Assembly (NCBI RefSeq): GCF_050948215.1
Contig: NC_135165.1
Span: 6,918,501 to 6,982,500 of the forward strand
Length of the DNA stretch: 64,000 nucleotides
Source of the DNA: Halictus rubicundus
Taxonomy: Eukaryota > Arthropoda > Insecta > Hymenoptera > Halictidae
Direction: 5' to 3'
Shown here piece by piece: positions 27,042 through 40,190 of the stretch. The position numbers and the translations under genes were made by a program. Positions within the stretch are counted from its first letter, which is position 1. Each line of letters starts with the position of its first letter. Under the pieces are notes generated by a model. The model made no database searches, was not told the origin of the DNA, and saw only the letters and a list, made by a program, of their open reading frames with translations.

Positions 27042-27135
27042 TAATATATATATAAATATTATATATATATAGATATTATGTATATATATAAATTTTATAT
27101 ATATATATGAATATTATAAATATATATATACATAA
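27042..27135. repeat. TA-rich microsatellite
   Basis: Successive TATATA runs separated by AATATT or AAATTTT spacers. Confidence 0.9.
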
Positions 27136-28004
27136 ATATATGAAATACGTACACTCCTACATAGAAGACACTGTTTCATGAATTCATAGCATATGCATTA
27201 ATATAATAGTTCCGATCATACGAGAATCGAAGACAGGCAAGTTTTTGTCAGAACATCCATTGTTGATTAATGAATATGCTAGAAACCGAACAGTTAGGCT
27301 TTTTTACCATCCCCGAAAAATGAACCGATCCGAGTGCCAAACTTCTATATTGTGTAATATATAGTTATACATACATAGGACTGTATTTTCCCTGCCGACT
27401 GAACGCATTACTCTTGTAATTCAAATAAACTGAATGTGCGATGTTATTTAAACGATACGTGTCACGTTCCCTTTTAGTTTCCTTATTCATTCGACTTTGC
27501 TTACTAATACTGTTCGATTAAGGGGTTAGACTAGACATCTACACGGTTTTAATAGATTTTATGGAAACATTGTACACAAAAATAAGGTTTACCGTGTGCA
27601 AGTCCTTTGTTCATGCACCGATGCGTTTTCTGTGTTTTCCTGCTGCTTAATTGAGAAGCAGAACAAAATTAACTTCGTGTTTACGGTGTTAAAAAGATTG
27701 AAGAAACCGGTAAGCCCGTTGAAGTTCCAGCCCGCGAAAATTTGAAAATTCTTTTTCCACTTCGACTCGAGTACCTCACATTCTCGGAGAAATAAAGAAC
27801 AATCGGAACAGTTAGGAAGAAAAAATGTTTTTCCGATAAATTAGCACACTTCCTTTGTAATCATTACGATTTTACATGTTTCATAGCGTTCGGAAATGAT
27901 AACTTGCCGATGACGATTCAAGCGAACGAAGCTCCATCTGTAAAATTCGATGGTGCCTCGTTCGAATTAGCAAGAATGCGGTATAGTGAATGTTACTTCT
28001 CAAC

Positions 28005-31000
28005 ATGGCTTCGTATGTGCGGTAAGTTAATTATTTTCGGTCTTTTAACCTTCAAAATATCAAGATAGATATTTTCCGTCTGGAAATACTAGTTTCGCAG
28101 GACGTTCCGTCATGAACACTTTCCAGTAACGTTCACTCTGTTAATGTTTATTCTTTTACTTGAATAATAATCACGCTGACGTGTCCATGATAACATCGTT
28201 TTCGATATACAGCAATTTTTTTCGAACAGTACGACACGCGGCGCTACTTTGCTAGCGACGATTTCTTTGTAGAATCAATATTTTCCATCTGAACCCATTT
28301 AAAGATCGATTTTGTCATTTAGAAGCGCTATAAAGCTCGTTCTACTAGGCTGACATAATACCAGCACTTTTTCATCCCTCCTTGCATTTATACGGAATAA
28401 AATCTTATTAATGTTCATAAAACTACTACTTCGACTATCACTGTCCCGTAAACATGTCTTGTATACTTAGGAATGTGTATTGCAGGTCGGGGTTACTGTT
28501 TTTATTAATCTGTTCTCCTCTCTTCGTGAATGCAGTAAATAGAGACACATTTAAAACATGTGATCAAAGCAGTTTCTGCAGGTAAGTCATCTCTCTTACA
28601 TAGCAACCTGCTTCTTTGTATAACATATATTTTTATTTCCACATTGTGCTAATAGACGCTGCAGAAAAGTTGAACCCGGGAAGTCACCTTACCAATTATT
28701 AATAGACACAATCGTTTCTAACGATCATAGTGTCACTGCAGACTTATTTAATAAGGATACAGGTATTCTTTATGTACTGCAGTTAACTGCATTAAAGGAT
28801 AATACATTCAGGCTTCATATCAATGAAAAGAATCCACTGCACCCAAGATACGAACCTGAATATGCCCTTGTGGATCAGCCTCAAACAGTTGAATTAACTT
28901 TGGTTGAAAAAACTGTGGATCAGGTGACTGTAAAGAGCGGGGCAAACAAAGCCATATTGCACGCTTCGCCATTTAGGGTAGATGTATACTCTCAAGATGT
29001 ACTAGTCGTGTCTGCAAATGCTAGGGGTCTCATGAGATTCGAACATCACCGTGCAAAGCCTAAGTATGTCTAACAAGAATTACCTGATACATTGAAGTCT
29101 GTCTAACTAACAATTTCGTTACTATTTTTCAATAGCAAACCGGAACAAGAAGAAAATGCAGAAAACGTTGAAGTTACAAGCAACAGTCAATTCCCAGGCG
29201 ATGGAGCAGAAAGTGATCCAGGTGCATGGGAGGAAAACTTCAAGGCTCATCACGACTCGAAACCTTTCGGTCCAGAAGCGATAGCTTTGGATTTCAGTTT
29301 TCCTGGAGCAGAACACGCGTACGGTATACCGGAGCATGCCGATTCTTTCGCTTTAAAATCAACGAAACAATCTCACCCGTACAGACTGTACAACTTGGAT
29401 GTGTTCGAATATGAAGTCAACGAGAGAATGTCAATTTATGGAGCAATACCTGTTCTCTATGCCCACGGCAAAGAGAGGACAACCGGCGTCTTTTGGCACA
29501 ACGCCGCGGAAACGTGGATCGACATTCTGTCAAGCGCCGATAACAATGTCGTAGAAAGTATCGTAAACTTTGTATCCGGCTCTGCCAAAAAGTCTCAAGT
29601 TGATGCTCACTTCATGTCCGAGAACGGTGTTATCGATGTATTCTTTCTGTTGGGCCCTCAGCCTATGGATGCGTTCAGACAATACACCACCTTAACAGGC
29701 ACTGCGCCATTGCCGCAAATGTTCGCGCTAGGCTATCACCAGAGTCGTTGGAATTACAATGATCAAGACGATGTGATACAAATCGCGGACAACTTCGATA
29801 TGTACGACTTACCGCTGGATGCTATGTGGCTAGACATTGAGTACACCGATAACAAAAAGTACTTCACTTGGGACACACGGAAATTTTCGAATCCCATCGA
29901 AATGATACACAACTTGACCGCGAAAGGTAGAAAACTGGTTGTCATCATCGATCCGCATATCAAACGCGATTCAAACTATTTCGTCCACAACGACGCTACC
30001 AAATTGGGATACTACGTGAAGACGAGAGACGGAAAGGACTACGAGGGTTGGTGCTGGCCAGGATCGTCTTCGTACTTAGACTTCTTCGACCCGAAAGTAC
30101 GACTCTATTACATGGAGCAGTACAGCTTAGACAAATTCCATGGCACTACCAACGACGTATATATTTGGAACGACATGAACGAGCCGAGCGTGTTCAACGG
30201 CCCGGAGATGACCATGCCCAAGGACCTCGTCCATTACGGTGGTTGGGAGCACAGAAGTCTCCACAACATCAATGGACTCCGTAACCATATGACCACGTAC
30301 GATGCTTTGTTCAGAAGATCCGGTGGCTCTCTAAGACCGTTCATACTGACAAGATCTTTCTTTGCTGGGTCGCAACGTTATTCGTCTATGTGGACCGGCG
30401 ACAACGCGGCTGACTGGGATCATTACCGGATTAGCTACCCGATGTGTCTCAGTATGGCCGTTGCCGGTATGTCGTTCTGCGGTGCGGATGTTGGAGGTTT
30501 CTTCAAGAACCCAGACTCGGAACTGTTCATCAGGTGGAATCAGGCTGGAGCTTGGCTTCCCTTCTTCCGTCAACATTCTCACATCGAGACCAAGCGTCGC
30601 GAGCCATGGACGTTCAACGAGGAAACAATCCAAATTGTTCGAGAAGCATTCAGAATGAGATACTCGTATTTACCGTTATGGTACACACTCTTCCGAGAAC
30701 ACGAAGTGAACGGCACTCCAGTCGTGCGACCCTTGTGGAGTCACTACCCCACTGAAACAGATACGTATACCATCGACGATGAAATACTCGTTGGAGACTC
30801 TATTCTCGTACATCCAGTTTTTCAACCGTCTACTACCGATGTTAACGTTTACTTCCCTGGCGAGGGCAAAGTAACTTGGTACGACATCGATACCATGCAA
30901 CCCTATGCCCAAGGAGGTTCCGTTAACATACCCGTGACCCTTCACAAAATTCCGGTGTTTCAACGAGGTGGTTCTATAGTTCCACGCAAGATGAGAATAC

Positions 31001-31465
31001 GTCGCAGTACGGTCCCCATGAAGAACGATCCGTACACTTTGATAGTCATCGCCGATTCTGAAGGCAAAGCTAACGGCACGCTATACATCGATGACGAATC
31101 CAGCTTCGAATACCGCCACGGAAAATATCTGTATTTGAAGTTCAATTTAGAAGGGAATAAACTAACGTCGACGTTTATAGATAAATTAGCTTCTTATCGA
31201 ACGGAAAGTTGGTTGGAGAGAGTAGACATTGCCAATCCACCGCGAGGAGTAACGTCTGCCGTCTTGACATCACGCAGTAAGTAATTGTAGTTTAAATGTA
31301 TGATCGATTGTTCGAATTTTTTATTAAATAAAACTACCATTATTTGTTTCAGGTTTGGGAAAAGTTACTTTGGAAGCCAAATATAATCCAAATAATAACG
31401 TATTAACCGTGCGGAAACCAGGTGTAAATATGGGAGAAGAATGGACGATCGAATTAATTTACTAG
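28005..31465 (+). CDS. GANAB: Glucosidase II alpha subunit (GH31), complete
   Basis: Exons 28005-28021, 28486-28581, 28656-29063, 29136-31276 and 31353-31465; 924 residues, close to the roughly 944 of the human protein. The ATG lies in a 17-base exon. Joined to exon 2 it gives a signal peptide (MASYVRSGLLFLLI...FVNA) followed by the family N-terminus (VNRDTFKTC, SFC). The GH31 nucleophile motif WNDMNEPSVF is intact (Asp520), as is the downstream acid motif MWTGDNAADW. The enzyme trims the two inner alpha-1,3-linked glucoses from N-glycans in the ER, releasing glycoproteins to and from calnexin/calreticulin. It works with a beta subunit that supplies ER retention, which fits the absence of a KDEL-type end here. 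No frame breaks. Confidence 0.96.
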
Positions 31466-31966
31466 AATCACAGAACTATCCATCGTAATCTTAGTAATTA
31501 TACAATAATGCCAGTTTTCTTTTTATCCGCGCATTTTTTTCAGCTGTCTGTGATCAAGGGGACATTGTATACTATAACGGAGCAAATACAACCTAGAGAT
31601 ATTATGTAAACGGCATACTTATTACTTTAGCGAATTAAAAAGATCTTTTCTGTTTACTTGAGTGGTTGGAAGTAACAAAAATCGTTGTACGATCGCTAAA
31701 GCTTATAATCATAAACGTCATCTTTGATAAAATAATTAAATGTATTAGAAATAGAAGCGTCATAAACATGTTTCTAAAAAAAAAATATTTAGATTCTTTC
31801 TTAATCTATATCGAATCCTGTATTGCCTATATATTTCGTAATTTTGCCCGTCTTCATCTATGGATGTATTCCTGAACAAAAAATTGATTTAGTCGTGCAA
31901 TATTCTTGTATGAAGGAACGGTGAACAGAAAATGCAGAGACATGACTATATTTCATTAAAAAACAT
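31466..31966. other. Short convergent intergenic region
   Basis: It contains the 3' UTR of the glucosidase gene and the end of the converging Golgi pH regulator transcript. AT-rich, with no further gene seen. Confidence 0.7.
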
Positions 31967-31972
31967 TTTATT
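31967..31972 (-). terminator. Candidate poly(A) signal of Golgi pH regulator
   Basis: On the minus strand this reads AATAAA only four bases after the stop codon at 31976-31978. If used, it would give a very short 3' UTR. Confidence 0.4.
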
Positions 31973-31975
31973 ATG

Positions 31976-34501
31976 TTAAACACGTTCTGCCGGTGCTTGC
32001 TTATGTGCTAAATACAAAAACACTATAGAAGATAATGCGGATACCAAGAAGATTACGTCGAACCATCTATGATAAAAATTAAATTGCAATTCTCCTAGTA
32101 CTTGGGTGATTATAATACGATATTCCGCTGGCATATTCATTCGCATTAAAAGTACAGAAGATACGAAATACATACCCTATAAAGAAACAGAGCATAATTG
32201 CGTTACCAAACATATCTACAAATTATTAACGTTAGTGAAGGTAATTCTTACCATTATCTGAGCAAGTATAAGTACAATAATATTCGATGATTTACTGCTC
32301 GATATAGCATAAAAAAACTGAAATAGAACGAAATAAGATTAGCCGCCTAATAAGCATTTTCTAAGACTGATGATCCAACGACGTATCAATCGTATTTTAC
32401 AATGTTGATGTAACATGTACATACCACATTATACTTAATAAATATCAAAGACCACTCTATCAGAATAAGGAGATGTTTTTTGCGCATACCTTCGTAAGTG
32501 TTAGTAATAATCCACGGATGGACGTCAATACGATACAGCCGACGAGATAAAACGAAATATGTTGCGACCAAAACGTAACGTCGATGTTAAATCCCATCCA
32601 GTGTACAGCAATTTCAATTGCTCTGGTCACGGGATCCTTTTTACCCACGCGATCGAAAACAATATTGATTGTTGACTGAAAAATGAAAATTCTCGCATGA
32701 AAATATTACATGAATATCGAAGCAACCTGTGTGGCCTTTTAATCGACTAATATTAACACATACAATGAATATCTTCCAAGTACAATAACCAGAGAAGAAG
32801 TATCCCAAAACATTGAAATATTTTCCTTGCCAAGTAGCCGCCCATTCCAAACGTTCCCTCGCGTTCTGAATATCGTGTGCCTCCAGAAACAATTGCCGGG
32901 ACAATTCTTCTAAGGCGGTCACTTCCGTTTGCAACTGTTTAATACCTAAACGATCGTACTATTATGCAATCCGTTATTCCATCTTTCAAGAACATTCGAA
33001 AGTAAAAAACATACTTTCTTGATTACTTTTAGCACCGCTCAAAGGGCCCAACATGCCCCACAGTCTAGACCGTGCTTCAGTATGCCCTACAACTTCTCCC
33101 TTTTTAGCTAGTGCTATTCTTTTCTTCTTGGCAACGATCATATCCATTGTTTGCAGTAATCTCTTCTCTATGGCCTGTACGTCAGTATATGTTACAGGTC
33201 TCATGAAGTAAGCCATAGAGGTATATGGATAGTTTACAGCACCAAATCCTGATAACAATGCCATCACAGTAACTCCAATTACTCCTATTCGGCTAACACC
33301 CTGTTCGATAGACAGTAGGCCTTTCTTTGGACTTAGGATTGGAAACGGGTCTCCCACTTTCCAGAACAGATACAGATAAAAGAGATATACAACGACTGTT
33401 AACGGCCTTATTAATTTCAGTCTTACTGCAGAAAAAACATAAGGTCAGTAATAATAACAGATAATATCAGTACGATCCTTAGACCAAAGATCTTCATGCA
33501 AATCCCAATTTTCTTTCACTGACCAAAGTATAATTTCTATTAATATACACGTTTTCTTATATTTTGGAAACTTGCATGGACAATAAGTGCATAAAAATCT
33601 GCAGTCTAGCGATCATTTGCGATCAATACATACCGAATCTTATATTACTGATAATAAAATATGCTATATAAAATGGAATCAACACGATTACCATAAATAG
33701 GAGCATATAGAGACCAGTATTCCAATGAAAATATCTAGAACTAAATGAAATGTGGTGTCAAGAAATGTTATTCGAGAGACAAGATAACGCTTGCTTACCT
33801 AGAATCAAGGACTCCTACTATTTCAAAAATAATTAGCTCGAACATAGTACAGGACAAAGAAAATGTTGTGGAAAAAATTAACTGTACTAATCTGTGATGA
33901 ACTTCGTAATCTCGAAACAATTTTTTTACAAAAAATACCCATCCTCCTAAGAAGAAGATGACCTGGAATGTGTAACACGAATGAATAATAAAAGACTCGC
34001 ACACATAAAATTATTGAGCTTTGACAATACACAATCTAGTTACACAAGATTAACTAAAAACATGTAGCTGTTTGTAAAATAAACCACACAATTCGAAACC
34101 ACCAATTTATTGCGGCAGCATTAATACAATCAGTATAAATTACATGTAAATAGTACAATTGGCTATCTTATTTAATACATTAACGACGAATTTATCATGA
34201 AGACAAATATTCTGTCTGCAGTATATCTTAGAACACTATTAAACGATTGAACTTTTTAATTAAAATATCGTACAATATTTATTTAAAAATATAGGATTTT
34301 GGACATTTTATTTGCAGTGAGAATAACGCATCGTCAAGTGCGACAACGATTACAATTGTTGTTTCTTTCGAATATGGAAAATTAATCATTCATAACCTAA
34401 TTGTGTAACGTCTATGAGTACCGGCATATGTATGAATACGAGAGGAAATAAATTTACACCTGTGTAACAAGAATCACGAACGTATCCTCCAAGAAACCCA
34501 T
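31976..34501 (-). CDS. GPHR: Golgi pH regulator (GPR89/GPHR), complete
   Basis: Minus-strand exons in order: 34460-34501, 33799-33962, 33634-33734, 33015-33425, 32764-32945, 32490-32675, 32252-32317, 31976-32176. Phases all agree, giving 450 residues (human about 455). The first exon encodes only MGFLEDTFVILVTQ, matching the short family N-terminus, and ends in a GTGTAA donor. Family hallmarks follow: CTMFELIIFE, GDPFPILSPK, SGFGAVNYPY, LEELSRQLFLE, WSQHISF, SIRGLL and the C-terminal GELQFNFYHRWFDVIFL with LYLAHKQAP. The multi-pass protein is described as a voltage-dependent anion channel that helps acidify the Golgi. The gene runs convergently toward the glucosidase gene. Confidence 0.95.
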
Positions 34502-35349
34502 GTTTTAACCACGTGGCACGCACTTCGCATCGCGAAGCGTCTAATTGCTGTCTTAATATTTGACAGAACCCAACAATAAAAACAATCCACGGGGCAGCGT
34601 AATGGATGTCACGAAAAGTGCCACATGCGCCAACGTGAGTGGTCATTTTTCCTTTTCTTGATTGTTTCGTTAATTGAAAATAGGATTTGAACCACATTTA
34701 ATCAATCGATTGAATTAAAAACTTGGTAGCCTAAAAAAAAAATAAGCGATTCTGAAATTTTTTGCCGATGACAAATCGGTAAAAAACCAATATTTCTATA
34801 GGGAACGTTAAGCAACATTTTTATTACTCAAAATCGTCCAATAAGTTTTGTCCAGGAGTCCCACAACATTACCTACATAACATTAAAAAATCGAAAAATA
34901 TTTTCGATTTTTCGTAATACTCAACTATACAAACAACGCATGAACTACAATAAATGAATAAATTAGGGAAAAGGTGTATAGAAAAATTGTACTTTGATTG
35001 CATTTATCCCGTAAAAATTTGTATTTTTTTACAGAGATCTGATCTTCATAAAATGAATGTGAGAAAAATAAAAATTATATAAAAAACTATACTTTGTCAC
35101 TTCGTCATGTTTACAAGTCATGGACGCTTCGTATTTATTTTCTCGTACATATAATACAATTAAAAAATTCACTTATCCTGTAGAGTTTACAGTAGATTAC
35201 AATTATTCGAGCTACGTATCCTTAGCTCGCATTATAATTTTCTTTTAAAGATTCCTTAATGGATGTGTTGTTGCTTAGAAATGGGAATTTCTGGAAAAGA
35301 ATTGCTTTTACTGAACGAACCATTTTTAGTTGTGTAAAGCTTACTGAGA
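34502..35349. other. Spacer between GPHR start and kinesin-5 end
   Basis: AT-rich. It should contain the GPHR promoter/5' UTR and the kinesin-5 3' UTR. A minus-strand AATAAA lies at 35134-35139. The apparent 103-codon frame at 34386-34697 overlaps GPHR exon 1 in another frame and is not taken as a gene. Confidence 0.6.
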
Positions 35350-38300
35350 TTAAGTTGATAGTAAAGCTCTTACTTCATTTTCTTTAGTATTTGATTCATT
35401 GAGCATTTCTCTGTACCTTTGGAGTATACGGTCCGGTGGAGATGTTTTGGCAAGGTTTTTAGAGTACTGGAAGGTTCTCTTCACAGGAGTTTGACCTAAA
35501 ATTTTCGATAAGATTAATAAAGAATCCTTTAAGCGTGAACCAATGAAAAATGAGGACGTACCTGTAGGAATATCACGATACAAATCTTCGACAAAGAATT
35601 TTTCAACTCGATCGCGGATCGCTTGCAACTCTGCAATAATTTGACTATTCGCAGTGTCAAAATTTAGATTTCCACTTTCCAGTGTTTCATTTATTTCACT
35701 GCAAGCTCTTACGAACGCTGTTTTCAAACTGTTTAAGGATCTCGAACGTTCATCGCCTACATTATAAACTACCGTACATACATCCTGTACATTATAAACA
35801 TTAAATGTAAGATAAACAACAGTGGTATACAATCAGATTAAACTAATACAGCGTTGAACCTTACATTGATTAATGATAAAATGAGACTTTTATCTTCTTT
35901 CATTTTTCGTTGTATTTCTGTCATATTCTGTTTCACGCAATTTTGGTACTTCATTAACGTGTCACAATTATTGTCTAAGCTTGCTTGGAATTCGCGGATA
36001 AGCGTCTTGGCTTCAGCAACTGAATCTTGCGATATTCTCTTCATCTATATATAAAACAGTTTTAAATTATAAGTTTATAAGTTATAAGTTTTTAAATTAT
36101 ATATATTATACCTTCTCCGTTTCTTCCGATACCGTCTGTTTTATTATTTGTAAATCATTCTGAAGTTTTTCTTTTATAGAATTTTCTTTTTCCGCTTTTA
36201 CTCTACATGTATTTGAATTTTCGTAATTTATAATATTACACGTTTCATCGATATTGCTCAATGTATCGCAAATAGATGAATGATTTTCCTTATCTTCGTT
36301 TTGCAGCTGACAGAAGCTCTTTTGCAAATCTTCCATCATCTGTAAGTGTGAATCATTAAAAAAATGACGCTTTATCAATTTGAAGAAATACGTACCTTCG
36401 CGAAGTTAAATCGCTTCTGCATAATGCTACTTTGACTTTGCCGAATGTCTTCAATATTCTCCCTGATATCCTGAATGTTATTATTTAAAAGATCGCGCTC
36501 GTTGATCGATGCCTGCGAAATTAAACTTATGAATTTCATAGCAGTTTGCGTTGTAGTATCGATCTTTTGAGAGACACTAGTATTCAAATTTTTCAAGTTT
36601 TCGGGTATTTGGTTGTCTATCAGGTGTTGTATTTTCTTTGCTTCGATGGAACAACCGTTGTTTATGTTACAGTTCTGCTCGGTCATGGTAGCCACATTCT
36701 CAAGTTCCTTTTCAAGACATTTCTGATACCTCGAGTGCTGAAAAAGTACATAATATATTTTCAATAATCCAGAACATATGAATTGCATTTATATCACTTA
36801 CAGAATCTTCTGCATGACCTATCAATGTACTACTCGCATTTGTAATTGGATCAGCAAAATTAATCGAAATATCTTGAATGGATTTGTCAATACGTTCCCC
36901 CAACGAAAGTGTTTGCTCATCTAAAAACAGACAAAGTTAATTCCAAACTGCACCCCCTTCCATGAAAAATAATACTTACTAATATAGGAATTCAAAGATT
37001 GACAGAATTGCGTCATTTTCTTCGTATGCGTTGAAAGATCGGCTTCTACTTTCCTGCAACGTTCTTTGATATTATGTTTAACTTGTTGTCCAAGAGAGCT
37101 ATTCCGTTGTCCTATTTCCCTGTGAACCCCATGCCATTAATTTTTCATGTGTTACGATGGTCATTAACATTCCGCATGTCACATTACAACTTACATTTTC
37201 CGAAAAATTTTATCGTGTAGTTTATGCACGTCTGTAGTGGCCGTGTCAACGACTTCTAAAACTGATTCTACTTGCGATAGAAGAACATTTTCGGTGGACG
37301 CGTGCTTTTCAACAAGGTACTTCTGTTCTTCTTTCTCTTGTTCCGAGATCGCCAAACGCGATGTTGCGCACAATAATGTCTGCGTCGTAGTTTCCAATTG
37401 ATTCTTTGTATTCAACAATTCATTTGCTTTCTCCGAGTTTCTCAATTGCAAATCGTTAAATATTTTCTGCAATAATAAATACGGTGAGCACAGAATACTG
37501 ACAAGCCTTTATCATTTTTGTATTTACCTCTTTGTAATGCAAAGTGTCCTCCAGCGCTTTAATATGATTTAATTTCTCCTCTATCTCTTTGTTTTGAAAA
37601 TCTATCAACGACTGCATCTCATTGTAATTTTCCGGAGCCAAATATATACCGTTGCGATCGCGGGTTGCGGACAAATCTCTCCTTAATTTTTCGATCTCCT
37701 CCGTATATTCTTGAAGCAACGCTTTCTTCGAGAACTTTTGATTAATCTCGGGTCGATTCGTAATATTCTTCGCCCGATGCGCATAGTCCAACGTAGACAA
37801 TGTTTCTTCAAGATTTACGCTAGCAGGAGACACGGTGGCAATTATCGAAGTCCTTGTACGACCACCTAACGATTCTTGAAGCAGTCGCGTCAGCTTTGAT
37901 TCTCTGTACATTTCAAGAAATATAATGTATCATAATAAGGGGCAGAGGAAGTATTCAGTTTCTATATATTAGGATGCAGTACCGGTAAGGAATATGTGGA
38001 GTATTTTCTACGAGTGCTGTTATCACTCGTCCCAGAGTTAACAAAGATTGATTGATGTTGCCTGCTTCCCTTGCTCTTTTATCCACAGCTCCGGATCTTC
38101 CAATATTTTCGCTACCAGCTAGATCAACTAGATTCAATTTCCCTGTTTTCAACAGCTCTTCTCCGTCAATGGTGTTCTCTTTTATGTGCACAGTGATGCA
38201 AAATATTGTATGAGATCGACTGAAAATTTACAATGAAAACATTAGGCAAGCAGTAGTTATAAATAGATAATTAAATGTAATACACACCTCGAATTAGCAT

Positions 38301-39285
38301 TCATCAATGTAGCTGCTGTCTGTCGTTTTTCTGATCCTGTCTGGAGGATTTTATATACATCGCTCTTGTTATATACAGTCACCTCCTCTAGACCATTTAC
38401 TATTACTGCTCCCTTTTTGGTTGAATCTTCGTATATTCTTTTCGAACACCACAAACAATATATTTTATCAAGCGAAAGCATTGGAAAATATAGACGATAT
38501 AATTACCTTATTTTGGCAGCTCCATTGTTCACAGACAATAAATCGTACACTTCCTCGTTATAGAGCTCTAAGAAGCTAACTCTGACCGAGTACTCTTGCA
38601 CCCCTAAGATACAAAGTTCATCGAACAAGTGACTTAAAGAACGTGGTATAAACCCAGCATTGGTATCCTGTACAAGTTACACAGATGTTCTACAAAAATT
38701 TATAATGAAAAGAAAGGCCTTGGATCATTTGTATTTACCGCTTGCCAATTTAGCAGTGAATCATTATCGAATCTTTCCATGGTGAATGTCTTTCCGGTAC
38801 CCGTTTGGCCATAAGCGAGCACCGTGCAATTGTATCCAGCCAAAACTTCTTCCAGCAATGGTCGGACGACTGCATTGTATACTTCGATCTGAGTGTTGAT
38901 CACAAATGACTCAAATATTATACCATCAACAATGTTCACACGATGTCATTGTAAAAAGCATGTGAGCGTACCTGTTTCGAAAAAGCTCCAAATACTCTGT
39001 CAAAAGCGAACTTCTTTGTACGTTTATCGCACGGTTTCTCGTGAACGACTAATTCTTTGTTGGACGGTGTGTCCACTACTATCACCGATTTTCCAGCCCT
39101 TTCAGCATCGTTGATCGGTCTAATGTGATAGAAAATAACATCAATAATAACGCTACATTTTAAAATAAAATCTAGTGAATGGCCAACAGATTGATAGACA
39201 ATTACCTGACACGAACGAAAACTTGTATATGTTGTTTCTTCGTTTTCTTCCCGTTACGTGCATCATTCATCTTCATGGAATGCAT
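35350..39285 (-). CDS. Klp61F: Kinesin-5 (Eg5/KIF11/Klp61F), complete
   Basis: Minus-strand exons: 39206-39285, 38972-39119, 38739-38888, 38507-38667, 38288-38437, 37983-38219, 37528-37903, 37195-37466, 36980-37119, 36802-36920, 36396-36737, 36112-36339, 35865-36044, 35562-35784, 35350-35495; 983 residues. N-terminal motor: VRVRP, P-loop GQTGTGKT (residues 103-110), NANSSRSHT (switch I), LVDLAGSENIGRSGA (switch II), HIPYRESKLTRLLQ. The KKP-like neck is followed by a long coiled coil and the BimC box of kinesin-5 near the C-terminus (TPVKRTFQYSKNLAKTSP), whose Thr is the CDK1 site in the family. The homotetramer slides antiparallel microtubules to build the bipolar spindle. Start: three in-frame ATGs (39285, 39276, 39270); the first is used here. 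Confidence 0.95.
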
Positions 39286-40111
39286 GTTCCTCAACTTCCA
39301 ATCACTCTCTATTTTCGTTCACACATTCGTTTATTTTCCGCGGAATAGCACGCTATCTCTTGTGCATTCAGTATTCTAACGTTCCTTTCGCGGTGTTGAC
39401 CGTTGAAAAATTTAAATTGGCCGCTTCACGAAAATCCCAACAGAGACCGCTTGTGTCGCGTAAAATATCGCAAAATTCATGGAATTGTTATAATAATTAA
39501 ATATCAATGTTAAAAATTGAAAGTATAAATAGGGGGGGGAGAAAGTAAGGCAATTCTTTACTTGTTATGATTTATCTGTTGCAGATAATATAAAATACAT
39601 TCTATGCGTTGTATACATTCTGTTTCGCTGCGTTTATATATACATAATTACAATTATATAGAGTTTTATTCAACAATTCTTTCATTTATCGCTTCCTGCT
39701 CGTCGTTCATTCATATAACATGCTTATATAAATATGTCATTAATTTATGCTGCAACAATCGTTCTAATTCAAACCTATAAAATTTGGTATATTTTCAGAC
39801 AATGATGATTGGACTTGTATATCTCATAAACGAAATGTAGCCTATTTACAAATTGATCGGGCTATAATTGAAACATGATTCCTATAACTATTATTATGCA
39901 TAACAAATTTTTCTACTAATTGATTCATTTCATTTATTATCAAGGAGCTAAAAATATATTCTCCTCGTAGTGTTTAATTTCTGGAATATTATCTGGTATA
40001 CTTTTCATAAAATTGGACTTATAGATCTCATAAATGGAATGTGGCCTATTTATAAATTGATTCTATTATGCGCAACAAATTTTTTTACTAATTGAGTCAT
40101 TTCATTTGCTT
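39286..40111. other. Spacer downstream of oligoribonuclease
   Basis: It contains the kinesin-5 promoter side, a G run near 39531-39538 and, from 39808, a degenerate tandem copy of the oligoribonuclease 3' end. Otherwise AT-rich with nothing recognised. Confidence 0.6.
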
Positions 40112-40190
40112 TTAAGGAGCTAAAAATATATTCTGCTGGTAGTACTTCAGTTCTTGTATACTCTCTTGTACATCTGGTAAAGCTCTGTGA
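39808..40190. repeat. Tandem duplication covering oligoribonuclease 3' end
   Basis: A unit starting ATTGGACTT and ATCTCATAAA occurs at 39808 and again at 40012 (period 204). It continues through TTCATTT...AAGGAGCTAAAAATATATTCT. The nearer copy (40012 on) contains the real stop and last codons of the gene. The farther copy, read on the minus strand, still encodes IPDNIPEIKHYEENIFLAP with a stop, similar to the genuine C-terminus. It lacks the catalytic His region and a clear acceptor, so it is a partial exon relic. Confidence 0.75.

Larger units (their letters stand above)
24553..28004. other. kon 3' UTR and intergenic spacer
   Basis: There is no supported gene. The first part is presumably kon 3' UTR; AATAAA-type signals occur late (about 27424), so the UTR length is unknown. 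The rest is AT-rich with a 15-C run (26523-26537), a TTAA-flanked MITE (26283-26472) and a TA-rich microsatellite (about 27042-27135). The end contains the upstream region of the glucosidase gene; no TATA box is evident. Confidence 0.6.

Noticed and set aside
34386..34697. 103-codon minus-strand frame starting MWFKSYFQ
   Set aside because: It overlaps GPHR exon 1 in another frame. The short exon MGFLEDTFVILVTQ with its GTGTAA donor explains the locus and continues the family sequence; this frame does not.
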